NCBI GenBank assembly: GCA_964342365.1
Contig: CAYFGW010000046.1
Location: 1 to 23,659 of the forward strand
From: CAXRDE01 sp964342365
GTDB lineage: Bacteria; Cyanobacteriota; Sericytochromatia; UBA7694
Reading direction: 5' to 3'
Length of the DNA stretch: 23,659 nt
The notes beneath the pieces were generated by a model, which saw only the letters and a list, made by a program, of their open reading frames with translations, was not told the origin of the DNA and did not search any database. Both the position numbers and the translations under genes were made by a program. This document shows positions 1-7,748 of this stretch, in pieces (within the stretch, counting starts at the first letter, position 1; every line of letters starts with the position of its first letter).

Positions 1-690
1 GCCCTCAGAGAATACGAGCTGGATATTATGGAAGAAAATATTTCCGGGGCCTTAGCGGATCTGGCGGCTGAAGGCAGGCTGAGTGAGGATTACCCCATTT
101 TTGAGGTGGGAGCTTCTATTCGCAAACGCTATAACAGGCTCTGGCAAGAAATCAACCGCACCGTACGCATTAAGTCTCATCAAAAGTACAAAATTGAGGA
201 GCGGGTGCGCAAACTGAATGCGCTAGGTTTTTCCGTAGAGCAGGTGTATTTAGAAGCTGCGAGTCAGAATAAGCTTCAGCTTCAGGTGCGCGTTGCGGAC
301 CGACACTACCATCGGAATCAGCTGGAGCGTTTGATCGGTATTGAGGCCGAAGAACAACAGGCCCAGCTCATGCTCAACGAAATCCAGCAGATGCGCAGCG
401 ACATGTCCCGCAAAGAAAACCGCAGTTTACCGCTCAGCACTGCCGCCCAGCAGTGGTATCAGCAGGTGTACTGGCCTGTGTTCCAGGCCATTGAATCAGA
501 AGCGAGCGTGTCTGCTAAACAATCTCCGGTGGAACTTTACTGTCTGATGCTGGAGCATAAGTGGTATTTATCTGAAAAAGCCTGCAAGGACGTGGGGCAC
601 TTGCAGGCTTTAACGGACTATATTGAAACTATTTTGAGCAAGTCACCACAGACTGGTGAACCCAATAGCGGTAATTGCGAGCGGACTTGA
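1..690 (+). CDS. DUF4032 family protein, C-terminal part (5' truncated by window)
   Basis: The frame is open from base 2 of the window's first codon set to the stop at 688-690, and residues before the first ATG (28) read ALREYELDI, so the gene begins upstream. The visible part resembles the C-terminal half of DUF4032 proteins as I remember them: a charged helical stretch (RKRYNRLW, then IEERVRKLNALGF), a RHYHRNQLERLIGIEAEE segment, and a conserved end with LEHKWYLSEKACKDVG followed by a short helix. DUF4032 proteins have a kinase-like N-terminal region that is not in this window, and their substrate is unknown to me. The last 20 or so residues, rich in S, P, G and N, lie in DNA shared with the convergent SH3-like gene (629-690) and look like an unconstrained tail. 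Family assignment is fairly firm; function is open. Confidence 0.75.
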   Translation, partial: ALREYELDIMEENISGALADLAAEGRLSEDYPIFEVGASIRKRYNRLWQEINRTVRIKSHQKYKIEERVRKLNALGFSVEQVYLEAASQNKLQLQVRVADRHYHRNQLERLIGIEAEEQQAQLMLNEIQQMRSDMSRKENRSLPLSTAAQQWYQQVYWPVFQAIESEASVSAKQSPVELYCLMLEHKWYLSEKACKDVGHLQALTDYIETILSKSPQTGEPNSGNCERT

Positions 691-1000
691 CGAGCCACCA
701 GCCACCCTTCATATAGCCATAGCCCGACTGACTTTTAACCAGACTCAGCAATTCTCCTCGGGGAGCCAGACGATAGGTTTTTGATTTGAGAGTAGGCTGA
801 TCCTTAAGGTAAGCATAACCTGAGGATACCCTTACTGAATTACATTTGTGCATAGGATTGTTGTAATAGCGTGAAGTGGTTTGAATGACTACGGCGTCAG
901 GGTTTACCACTTTGACATTCTGTGCCTGAGCTGAAGTGATGGATAATCCTCCCAATGCTGCTGCTCCGGTCGCTGCTATTAACGTTTTCTTTAAATTCAC
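629..1000 (-). CDS. Secreted SH3-like small protein
   Basis: A 123-residue protein starting at GTG (998-1000), preceded by a good AAGGAG about ten bases upstream. Residues 1-26 form a signal peptide: two lysines, a hydrophobic Ala/Gly-rich core, and an AQA cleavage site. The mature protein has two cysteines (near residue 53 and at the C-terminus) and short beta-type segments such as SGYAYLKDQPTLKS and WWLVKSARNYRYWVHQSVV, a pattern like bacterial SH3 (SH3b-type) domains that bind cell-wall material. That fold is inferred from pattern only. It lies 43 bp after the DUF1269-like gene on the same strand, so the two may be co-transcribed. Its final codons overlap the convergent DUF4032 gene by 62 bp. 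No close family recognised. Confidence 0.7.
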   Translation of the reverse strand: MNLKKTLIAATGAAALGGLSITSAQAQNVKVVNPDAVVIQTTSRYYNNPMHKCNSVRVSSGYAYLKDQPTLKSKTYRLAPRGELLSLVKSQSGYGYMKGGWWLVKSARNYRYWVHQSVVTCSK

Positions 1001-1043
1001 TTTTAAATATCTCCTTGGTTCTAATTCTGTTCAAAAGTAGGGT

Positions 1044-1643
1044 TTAGTAAGCGTCGATGACTTCAGGAGCAAAGCGGTTAAAAATGTCTTTGACTGTACC
1101 AATGCGGCTGGCGGGATCCGTTTCAGGATGCACAATAATAATAAATTGTCCCTTTTCAAAGGCAGCTTTGTAATAAGCATTGCGTTCTTCCGGAATATGA
1201 ATGTCTTTTACTAAGCCCACCAACATGCCGATGGTGGTGCCGGCCGCAGCCCAGGCTGAAGTGGTGGCAATAGCAGAGGCAATGGCTCCCCCTGCCAGCA
1301 CGGGGCCAATTCCTGGAATCATCAAACTACCCAGTCCAATAGCGGTACCAAATAAAGTGCCGGCAGCGGCTCCTTTTTGCATAGAAACCGGATCTTTGTC
1401 TGAAATATTGTGACCTTGTTTAATGTACTCGTTGTCCATATAGCTCACCACTGGCTTATCGGTGGTCACCGGGCGATCGGGGTATGTGGTGGCACTGTAC
1501 ATTCTGACCAGGTCTTCGTCTTCATGATCCTTGGCGATCACTGAGACCTCGTCGGCGCTAAAACCTGCTGCATTCAGTTCGCTCAGCACGTGATCCGCTT
1601 TGGAACGGTCGCTAAAAATTCCCACAAGATGTTGATTTGACAT
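1044..1643 (-). CDS. DUF1269 / general stress protein 17M-like membrane-associated protein
   Basis: 199 residues with an AAAGGAG ribosome site seven bases before the ATG. The N-terminus (LVGIFSDRSKADHVLSELNAAGFSADEVSVIAKD) is the alpha/beta ferredoxin-like module seen in GSP17M/YflT-like and low-temperature-induced proteins. The centre (about 90-145) is a Gly/Ala-rich hydrophobic region with GxxxG-type spacing, typical of a membrane hairpin or glycine zipper. The C-terminus returns to a beta strand (GQFIIIVHP) that pairs with the N-terminal module in this family. Such proteins are commonly stress-induced, but no biochemical activity is established to my knowledge. It is the first gene of a probable two-gene unit with the SH3-like gene. 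I could not find a convincing -10 box near the TTGACA on this strand at 1694-1699. Confidence 0.75.
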   Translation of the reverse strand: MSNQHLVGIFSDRSKADHVLSELNAAGFSADEVSVIAKDHEDEDLVRMYSATTYPDRPVTTDKPVVSYMDNEYIKQGHNISDKDPVSMQKGAAAGTLFGTAIGLGSLMIPGIGPVLAGGAIASAIATTSAWAAAGTTIGMLVGLVKDIHIPEERNAYYKAAFEKGQFIIIVHPETDPASRIGTVKDIFNRFAPEVIDAY

Positions 1644-1747
1644 AAGATATTCTCCTTTATGCTTTCAGCTTACGGAAAAAAACATAAAGGACCTGTCAAA
1701 TACTTACTAAAGTTTTAGCAATTCCGGAACTTCTTCACCCTTTGAAG

Positions 1748-2740
1748 TCAGGGTACCGGAATATGCTCCAGAATTTGACGCACAATGTCTTCCGCCTGAA
1801 TTTCCTGAGCTTCTGCTTCATAGGTCAAGCCCAGACGGTGTCTCAGAATATCTACGGCCATGGCTTTGACATCTTCCGGAATCACATAAGCACGACCTTG
1901 TAAGTACGCGTGGGCCCGGGCACATACCGATAAATAAATGGTGGCGCGAGGCGAGGCTCCCGTGCGTAGGAGATCCTGAAGATCAATTTTATAGTCCTGA
2001 GGGCGACGGGTGGCGTAAATGAGATCCACAATGTAACGCTGGATTTTGGGGTCAAGGTACACCTTCTGAGCGGTTTTTCTGGCCTGTTTTAGAAAGGTAG
2101 TGTCCACTTCCACGGGGTCGAGGGCTATTTGTTCAGGAGACAAATGCTGTTGTAAGATCTTAAGTTCTTCTTCAGGCGTGGGGTAATCCACCTTCACTTT
2201 GATCATAAAACGATCCAGCTGGGCTTCTGGCAGGGGGTAAGTACCTTCCTGTTCCAGGGGGTTCTGGGTGGCCAGCACCAGAAAAGGAGCCGCCAGGGTA
2301 AAGGTTTCTTTGCCCAGCGTGACCTGTTTTTCTTGCATGGCTTCTAGCAGCGCACTTTGTACTTTAGGTGGGGCTCGGTTGATTTCGTCTGCCAGGAGGA
2401 AGTTGGTGAATACAGGGCCCTTTTTAATTTCAAAGTTCTGAGTTTCAGGGTTGTAAATGCGTGTGCCTAACACGTCCGCAGGCAGCAGGTCGGGCGTAAA
2501 CTGAATGCGTTTAAAGGCGGCCTGAACGAGTTCAGAAAGGGTCTGAATGGACAGGGTTTTTGCCAGACCGGGTACCCCTTCCAGAAGAATATGCCCCTGT
2601 GTCAGCAGGGCTATAAACAATCGCTGAATCAAATGGTGCTGCCCAATAATGCGTTGGTGCATGGCCGATTCAAGGGCTTTAAAATGCCTGAGTTCTTCCT
2701 GTATTTGATCCTGAAATTCCGGTGTGGGGGCTGAATGCAT
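1748..2740 (-). CDS. MoxR family AAA+ ATPase
   Basis: 330 residues from ATG 2738-2740. The frame stays open to 2842, but the extra leader is Leu/Lys-rich, includes the palindrome at 2781-2796, and is not family-like, so the inner start is chosen although its ribosome site is weak. Walker A is GVPGLAKT (55-62), Walker B is LLADEIN (115-121), followed by the MoxR hallmarks NRAPPKVQSALLEAMQE, ATQNPLEQEGTYPLPEAQLDRF and a C-terminal lid with SPRATIYL. MoxR ATPases act as chaperones that mature or insert metal cofactors, usually with DUF58 and von Willebrand A partners encoded next door. No such partner is visible here, which is unusual. It is divergent from the beta-propeller-like gene. Confidence 0.93.
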   Translation of the reverse strand: MHSAPTPEFQDQIQEELRHFKALESAMHQRIIGQHHLIQRLFIALLTQGHILLEGVPGLAKTLSIQTLSELVQAAFKRIQFTPDLLPADVLGTRIYNPETQNFEIKKGPVFTNFLLADEINRAPPKVQSALLEAMQEKQVTLGKETFTLAAPFLVLATQNPLEQEGTYPLPEAQLDRFMIKVKVDYPTPEEELKILQQHLSPEQIALDPVEVDTTFLKQARKTAQKVYLDPKIQRYIVDLIYATRRPQDYKIDLQDLLRTGASPRATIYLSVCARAHAYLQGRAYVIPEDVKAMAVDILRHRLGLTYEAEAQEIQAEDIVRQILEHIPVP

Positions 2741-2869
2741 AGATGTTACCAAAAAATTAATTAAAAGTTCTTGTAGCTTTAACTTAAGCTTAAGTTTAGC
2801 GCACAAGTTAAGGCCAATAAAGTGGCATAATAGATAATACAAGATGTAGAGAGCTTAATGAGGAACGTT
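2741..2869. promoter_or_regulatory. Divergent intergenic control region
   Basis: This 129-bp stretch separates the MoxR gene (-) from the propeller-like gene (+) and must hold both promoters. It is AT-rich and contains a 16-bp perfect palindrome at 2781-2796 plus related half-like words nearby (CAAGTTAA at 2803-2810). A CATAAT/GATAAT pair near 2825-2838 could serve as a -10 for the plus gene, but I see no matching -35 at good spacing. Confidence 0.4.
2781..2796. promoter_or_regulatory. 16-bp perfect palindrome, candidate operator
   Basis: The sequence AACTTAAGCTTAAGTT reads identically on both strands. It lies 41 bp upstream of the chosen MoxR start and 74 bp upstream of the propeller-like gene start. 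Its position between two divergent genes fits a dimeric repressor or activator site. The flanking bases do not extend the symmetry, and no regulator gene is adjacent. It contains a HindIII-type core, so chance palindromy in AT-rich DNA is possible. Confidence 0.4.
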
Positions 2870-4273
2870 ATGAAATTATTACGCCATTTGACCCTTACTT
2901 TTGGAGTACTTACCCTTTTAACCGGCACCGCATGCAGCCGTCAAAACGCCTTTCCTGTCACAGGGTTTAACCAATTCCCTCAGGTGGTGCAACCCCAACA
3001 AAATCCTCTCAATGCAGGCACCAACGATCCTCTCAACAATAACGTTCTTCCCGGTGACATTACACAGGGTCAGGTGGGCTCTGTAGTGGGCCGTGTCATT
3101 ACCCGCAGCGGACGTCCTCTACACAATGTCCAAATTTGGTTGGAAGGCAATCCCGATATTAAAACCACCAGCAACCGCGGTGATTTTACTCTCATGAACG
3201 TTCCTGCGGGCCAACATACTATTGTACTTCGCTTTGGCAACCTGGAAAACACCGCTTCGGTGAATGTGGTGCCCAACCGGGCCGCCAGTCCTCAACAAAA
3301 CCCCATCCAGCTTGACGGTGAAGTGGGTCAACAGGCCCTCGCTTTTTCAAATCCCAACAAACAAATTGCCGGATTCAAAGTGGATCAGGACACCCTTCAT
3401 CAGTGGCAGGTGCGCGGTATTGATGTCAGCGGTGGCAATATTTATCTGTCAGCGGTAGACATTCGCAACATCACCCGGAAGGGCACCGTCATCAAAATGA
3501 ACGCCCAAAGTGGTGAAGAATGGAAAAACATAGCCAAGGCCTGGTTCGGTCTGCGTCACCCGCTGAATAGTTCCGCCACGGGTGTAACGGTGTCGTCCAC
3601 CGGTAGCGTCCTGGTGGTGGACGAGAAAAAGGATTTCTTCAGTGTCAGCCCCGATGGTAAGGTCACCAAAAATGAAGCCGACAGTGCTGTGGATATTAGT
3701 GCCGCGAACGGAACCGTCTGGATTTCTAGCGTGCGTGGCCTTGAAAAGTCAGACAGCACCGGAGCCAGTCGCACCCTGATTCCCGGTGTGGCCGCCAGCG
3801 GTGGTGTGGGAACAGATCCCGAAGGCAATGCTTACGTATGCGTTCAAAACACCATTGTTAAGGTGAGCGTGGACGGCACCCCATCTACTTTAATTCGTTC
3901 TTTCCTGAATTCTCCTACAGATGTGGCCATTGATCCCCGCAATAACGACGTTTATGTGCTCGACAGTGGAGAAATCAAGCGCTACGACGCTCAGGGTGAG
4001 TTTATTGTCAGCTTTGGCAGCGGTGCTCTTGACCCGGTTTCCATTGACCTGGATGAATCCGGTGCGCTGTATGTGGCTGACTTTGCCCGTGACCACAACT
4101 CTTCACAAATTCTGAAATACGAAGCGGTTCCCCTTGTGGCCGCAGAAGCTGCCACCACGGCACCTGCCGAAGCTCAGGATGACTTTGGTGGTGAAGATTT
4201 TGGCGGGGACGAGTTTGAAGACGACGGTTTCTCTGATGAGTTTGGCGACGACGAATTTTCAGAAGACTTCTGA
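2870..4273 (+). CDS. Secreted/lipid-anchored beta-propeller-like protein with carboxypeptidase-regulatory-like domain and acidic tail
   Basis: 467 residues from ATG 2870. An in-frame ATG at 2858 exists, but AGGA at 2861-2864 sits ideally before 2870. The N-terminus is a signal peptide ending near LLTGTAC; the Cys could be lipidated, although the lipobox is imperfect (Gly at -3). Next comes a Pro/Asn/Gln-rich linker, then a carboxypeptidase-regulatory-like beta-sandwich (GSVVGRVITRSGRPLHNVQIWLEG ... TSNRGDFTLMNVPAGQHTIVLRF). The central 250 residues have repeated NHL/SMP-30-like blades (for example GVGTDPEGNAYV, DVAIDPRNNDVYVLDSG, SIDLDESGALYVADF). The last 35 residues are Asp/Glu/Phe/Gly-rich (DDFGGEDFGGDEF). 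Likely a periplasmic or surface binding protein. The tail overlaps the convergent ParB-like gene by 100 bp. Specific ligand unknown. Confidence 0.7.
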   Translation: MKLLRHLTLTFGVLTLLTGTACSRQNAFPVTGFNQFPQVVQPQQNPLNAGTNDPLNNNVLPGDITQGQVGSVVGRVITRSGRPLHNVQIWLEGNPDIKTTSNRGDFTLMNVPAGQHTIVLRFGNLENTASVNVVPNRAASPQQNPIQLDGEVGQQALAFSNPNKQIAGFKVDQDTLHQWQVRGIDVSGGNIYLSAVDIRNITRKGTVIKMNAQSGEEWKNIAKAWFGLRHPLNSSATGVTVSSTGSVLVVDEKKDFFSVSPDGKVTKNEADSAVDISAANGTVWISSVRGLEKSDSTGASRTLIPGVAASGGVGTDPEGNAYVCVQNTIVKVSVDGTPSTLIRSFLNSPTDVAIDPRNNDVYVLDSGEIKRYDAQGEFIVSFGSGALDPVSIDLDESGALYVADFARDHNSSQILKYEAVPLVAAEAATTAPAEAQDDFGGEDFGGDEFEDDGFSDEFGDDEFSEDF

Positions 4274-4716
4274 TTTTCAAGCAAGCTGCGACACGATCCT
4301 GAGTGGTAGTGCAGGAGCTGGTTCATAACCCGACAGCGCCGCAACCAGAATTTTTCAAAAACCGCGTGAGGAATCACGCGGTCTTTTAGATCTGCTATCT
4401 TCATGACGCCGTCTTCTTTGCACCATTTTAAACATTGCAAATACATCAAAAGATCAATGGCTTCGTTGTCCTGATACACTTGCACTTCTGTGTAGTCATG
4501 CAAAAGAAGTCCGAGGCAGCGGGTGTGACCGTCTGTGAGTACCCACTGATTGCGAATTTTGACCACGGGTACAGGAGCAAGTAAACATGCGCCGCCACAG
4601 CGGAGGGCGTAGGTGACACTGTTCAACTTTTCCTGGCTCACATAAACCTGAGAAGGTCGAACATCGCTTAAACTCAGGGTGAAAACCGCTGGATTATCAG
4701 AGGATAGATGGGTCAT
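4174..4716 (-). CDS. ParB/sulfiredoxin-N-like domain protein
   Basis: 180 residues. Residues 15-85 form a ParB-N-like fold: SDVRPSQVYVSQEKL, then VPVVKIRNQWVLTDGHTRCLGLLL, where the DGHTR resembles the ParB GxxR box. The following part (YLQCLKWCKEDGVMKIADLKDRVI, then FEKFWLRRC) matches, from memory, a family of small ParB-like proteins in Firmicutes and others with no known role. The C-terminal 35 residues are low-complexity Ser/Pro/Lys and are simply the complement of the acidic tail of the convergent gene. AAGGA directly abuts the ATG, which is closer than ideal. No parA partner or DNA-binding HTH is visible, so chromosome partitioning is unlikely; nuclease or kinase-like activity of this fold is possible but unproven. 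Confidence 0.7.
   Translation of the reverse strand: MTHLSSDNPAVFTLSLSDVRPSQVYVSQEKLNSVTYALRCGGACLLAPVPVVKIRNQWVLTDGHTRCLGLLLHDYTEVQVYQDNEAIDLLMYLQCLKWCKEDGVMKIADLKDRVIPHAVFEKFWLRRCRVMNQLLHYHSGSCRSLLENQKSSENSSSPNSSEKPSSSNSSPPKSSPPKSS
4361..4387 (+). terminator. Rho-independent terminator, bidirectional, inside the opposite gene
   Basis: A 9-bp perfect stem (ACCGCGTGA / TCACGCGGT) closes on a GGAA tetraloop and is followed by CTTTT, a good intrinsic terminator 87 bp after the propeller-like gene's stop. Read on the minus strand the same stem is followed by TTTTTG, so it could act there too. It lies within the coding sequence of the ParB-like gene, where it encodes DRVIPHAV. Confidence 0.75.
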
Positions 4717-4798
4717 TCCTTGAGTCTAACAGTTGAATCAGGCTGCTGTAATCCTGTTATGACTTTTGGGGTACACTACATAAAAAAGAGGGAATATC

Positions 4799-5644
4799 AT
4801 GAACATAAACTATCAGAATCAACGGGTACTGCTGACCGGAGCCTCTGCAGGCATTGGCGAGGAAATGGCTCATATTCTGGCTGCAGAGGGTGTTAAAAGC
4901 CTGGTGCTCGTCGCGCGCCGGGAAGAGCGCTTAGAAACCTTAAAAAGAGAAATTATTCAGGCACATCCTGACGTGGCCGTGTACGTTTATCCCTGTGACC
5001 TTTCCGAACGCACTGCCATTGACCATCTTCTGCACTATATTTCTCGAGAAGTGGGTGCCATCGATATTCTGATCAACAACGCCGGAATGGGTGACTATGG
5101 CCTGTTTGAAAATGCTGCCTGGTCTAAAACGGAGCAAATGCTTAAGCTCAACATTCAGGGCTTAACCTACCTCACCCACAAACTTGTGGCTCCCATGACC
5201 GCTCTGGGGCGGGGAGGCGTTTTAAACGTAAGTTCAGGTCTTGGATTGGTCTTTATGCCCGGCATGTCGGTGTATGCCGCCACTAAACATTATGTCACCG
5301 CTTTTAGTGAAGCGCTTCGCCTGGAACTGAAGGGCACGGGTGTGGTGGTAAGTCAGCTCTGTCCGGGTCCCGTTAAAACGGAATTTGCGGATGTGGCCAG
5401 TATGGATTCGACAAATATGCCTAACAGTATTACCATCAGTGCGCGACAATGTGCCGAAGAAGCGCTGGCAGGATTTGCTCAGGGTAAAGCCATGATTTTT
5501 CCCGGACAAATGCTGCGCGTGGGCATGACGGTACTGCGTGTTTTACCGCGTTCCTTGAAGCGCCTGGCTTTTTCCGGAATTCGTAAGCGTATGCTGAAAG
5601 AAGCCCGGCAGCATGAGCGTGAACTGGCGGCCAATCCCGGATAG
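4799..5644 (+). CDS. Short-chain dehydrogenase/reductase (SDR), NAD(P)-dependent
   Basis: 281 residues with a GAGGGA ribosome site seven bases before the ATG. Classical SDR signature: cofactor loop TGASAGIG (13-20), NNAG (93-96), catalytic Ser in NVSSG (about 145), and YxxxK as YAATK (Tyr159, Lys163), then the PGPVKTEF cofactor segment. RR after the second strand (VARREER) suggests NADP preference. It resembles the DltE/YqjQ-like group that acts on lipid or small carbonyl substrates, but the substrate cannot be read from sequence. It is the first gene of a run with the M16-like gene beginning two bases after its stop. Confidence 0.9.
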   Translation: MNINYQNQRVLLTGASAGIGEEMAHILAAEGVKSLVLVARREERLETLKREIIQAHPDVAVYVYPCDLSERTAIDHLLHYISREVGAIDILINNAGMGDYGLFENAAWSKTEQMLKLNIQGLTYLTHKLVAPMTALGRGGVLNVSSGLGLVFMPGMSVYAATKHYVTAFSEALRLELKGTGVVVSQLCPGPVKTEFADVASMDSTNMPNSITISARQCAEEALAGFAQGKAMIFPGQMLRVGMTVLRVLPRSLKRLAFSGIRKRMLKEARQHERELAANPG

Positions 5645-5646
5645 CC

Positions 5647-7737
5647 ATGCATCAGCCCCTCGTTTTAAATCCCCGCTGGACGTTTGTGCGACGTCCGGCC
5701 ACGGGAAGCACTCCTTTATTAATTCTGGACATGAATACCACATGGGTAGACAATGCGGTAGAAGCCAGCCTGCGAGCCAGTATCCGCAGTTTAGAGTTAT
5801 CGTCAGAAACTGCTCCTGTGGACGTAAAAATGGAGCTAGATCATCTCCAGCTTTACTTTAGCGCAGACAATGCGACCGCATTGTTTGAGAACTTCACTCG
5901 TTTTTTTGTGGCGTTTTCTGGCACCGTTCCTCCAGACGATGTGGCAGAAGAACTTCCCCTCACAGCTCCGGAGCAAATACAGCATCATTTTTTGCAGGCC
6001 CTGCTCCAACATACTCCTTATGCCGAGCGCATTGAGCCTCTTGCGACGCGGGGTTGGCTGGACCTTCCCGTCCATCAACTGTTAACTGCCGTACCGCTTC
6101 AGCTCATTTTTGAGGCGCCCGATGCGATATCTACGGGTGAGGTCCTTGAGCAACTCCGCACAGTGACCCATGCCCCTTCTGCTTTTACGTCTCCCCCTTC
6201 TGACCCCCCTTCTGTGGCGATTCCTTCGTCTTTGGCTATTCATGCCTTTGAAACGCCTATGATGGGGATCTGGTTTGATCTGGGTTTGCAATTGCCGGGT
6301 CAATCAACGCAGCGTATTCACGGCCGTTTGCTCTGTGCCCTGATTGAACACATGGCTCGTGAAGAGTTGCCCGAAGATCTTTTGCTGCTTTCTGTGGAGT
6401 ATCGGGTGTATCGCCCGTTGTCCTATGTTCACATTCGATTTTTTTCTTCCCGACCCCAACAGGTGCTGGAGTTACAGGCCCATATTTTAGATTTTTTAAC
6501 CTATATCAAACATAATAGCCTCACACAGACTCGTTTTCGTCATCTGACCACCCTGCTTCAGCAGGAGATTAAACAACAAAATCAGCAGGCCTTGCATCCC
6601 CTGCTTTTTTCTCATTGGAAGCAGTTCTGCACACGCTACCTCAGCAGTGACTATCTTTGCTGGCACCAGAGTTTTTCACAGGCAGACCTGTCGCCTCGCC
6701 TTTCTACACTGAGGGATAAATTGCCTCTGCTGGGGTACGCGGCTCATCCCGAACAGAGCCTGACTTTCGAATCCTGCTGGCAAGAAACCTTAACCGAAGG
6801 CCTTCCCGGACGTCACGTGGAGTTTATTCCTGCAGAAGATGCTCTGAAACTTTCTCTGATATTTGAAAGCGGAACCTTATTTGAATCTCATGGGGGAACC
6901 TGTCTGTGGCTAATGGAAACGCTCTCTGACTATTTTGAGCAGATGCAGTATCAGGTGCGTATCGGTCACAACGAATGTCAACTGGAACTGATGGTGTCCT
7001 CAAACCAGTTAACCCGTTGCCTCAAGCAAATTCGTCAGCTTTTTGAGGCTCCGCTGGCTCCCGTTCTGTCCCTGAGAAATACCCTCGCAATTCAACAGTA
7101 CGAAGCGGGTTTTAAACCTCAAAAGGCAGCGCGGGCCGCTTTTCTTTCCGCGGCTTTTCCCAATCACCCTTATAGTCGGCCTCTGAAGGGTACCTATCAT
7201 AGCTTGCAGCTGGTTCAGGTCCATCACGTGGTGACGCTGTGGGAGCGCTTTAAACAGGGAGGAGTGATCCTGCGCTTTGAAGGGCGTGTGCCGGTCGCGC
7301 TGCGTCCAGAGCACGTGCAGCCTCTGTTTGACGGTTTGCCTGAGTATCAACAGGTGCCGCTGTCTTTGCCGCCGGTTACCCCGCGAAAAGGTAAGATACA
7401 GGCAGAACTTCCTCCATTTTACAGTGGTATGGGTCGGGGGTTTGCTGTGCCAGATTTAGCAACACAGCTCAATCTGCATCAAATTGATACTGCACTACAA
7501 CAGGCTTTTCAGGGTTTGCCTGTACATCATGAACTGCTCATTTTTGACGAAGCATGGGCACTGGTGTTTACGGGGTATAATGTAGCTGAACATTTACAAT
7601 CTACCCTGGAGCCTCTTTATGACCGGTGGCAACAAACACCTTCAGCCTCCTCACTGGCAGAAACTTTTGTGGCCTATTACCTCACTGGAGCAGATTGGAT
7701 TCACGTGGCGGCCCACCGCCACGCCCACTACGTTTAG
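5647..7737 (+). CDS. Degenerate M16 (insulinase/pitrilysin)-like protein, catalytic motif lost
   Basis: 696 residues. The second half reads like an M16 domain: KLSLIFESGTLFESHGG (about 395-418), a helix where the zinc motif belongs, then QLELMVSSNQLTRCLKQIRQLF, a FKPQKAARAAFLSAAFPNHPYSRPLKGTYHSL block that mirrors the M16 'lfg-hpygrpvlGt' region, and VILRFEGRV. The required HxxEH is replaced by LWLME (420-424). The first half has an M16 C-domain-like stretch (MMGIWFDLGLQLPGQ to LTTLLQQEI), giving a roughly four-lobed architecture, all inactive. Known inactive M16 units act as partners of active ones, but no active M16 is visible. No signal peptide. The start follows the SDR stop by two bases without a clear ribosome site, suggesting coupling. 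Assignment rests on pattern, not search. Confidence 0.6.
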   Translation: MHQPLVLNPRWTFVRRPATGSTPLLILDMNTTWVDNAVEASLRASIRSLELSSETAPVDVKMELDHLQLYFSADNATALFENFTRFFVAFSGTVPPDDVAEELPLTAPEQIQHHFLQALLQHTPYAERIEPLATRGWLDLPVHQLLTAVPLQLIFEAPDAISTGEVLEQLRTVTHAPSAFTSPPSDPPSVAIPSSLAIHAFETPMMGIWFDLGLQLPGQSTQRIHGRLLCALIEHMAREELPEDLLLLSVEYRVYRPLSYVHIRFFSSRPQQVLELQAHILDFLTYIKHNSLTQTRFRHLTTLLQQEIKQQNQQALHPLLFSHWKQFCTRYLSSDYLCWHQSFSQADLSPRLSTLRDKLPLLGYAAHPEQSLTFESCWQETLTEGLPGRHVEFIPAEDALKLSLIFESGTLFESHGGTCLWLMETLSDYFEQMQYQVRIGHNECQLELMVSSNQLTRCLKQIRQLFEAPLAPVLSLRNTLAIQQYEAGFKPQKAARAAFLSAAFPNHPYSRPLKGTYHSLQLVQVHHVVTLWERFKQGGVILRFEGRVPVALRPEHVQPLFDGLPEYQQVPLSLPPVTPRKGKIQAELPPFYSGMGRGFAVPDLATQLNLHQIDTALQQAFQGLPVHHELLIFDEAWALVFTGYNVAEHLQSTLEPLYDRWQQTPSASSLAETFVAYYLTGADWIHVAAHRHAHYV

Positions 7738-7748
7738 GAAACACGCAT

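Noticed and set aside
1694..1699. A perfect -35 box (TTGACA on the minus strand) before the DUF1269-like gene
   Set aside because: No -10-like hexamer is found at 16-18 bp spacing, so I do not call a promoter.
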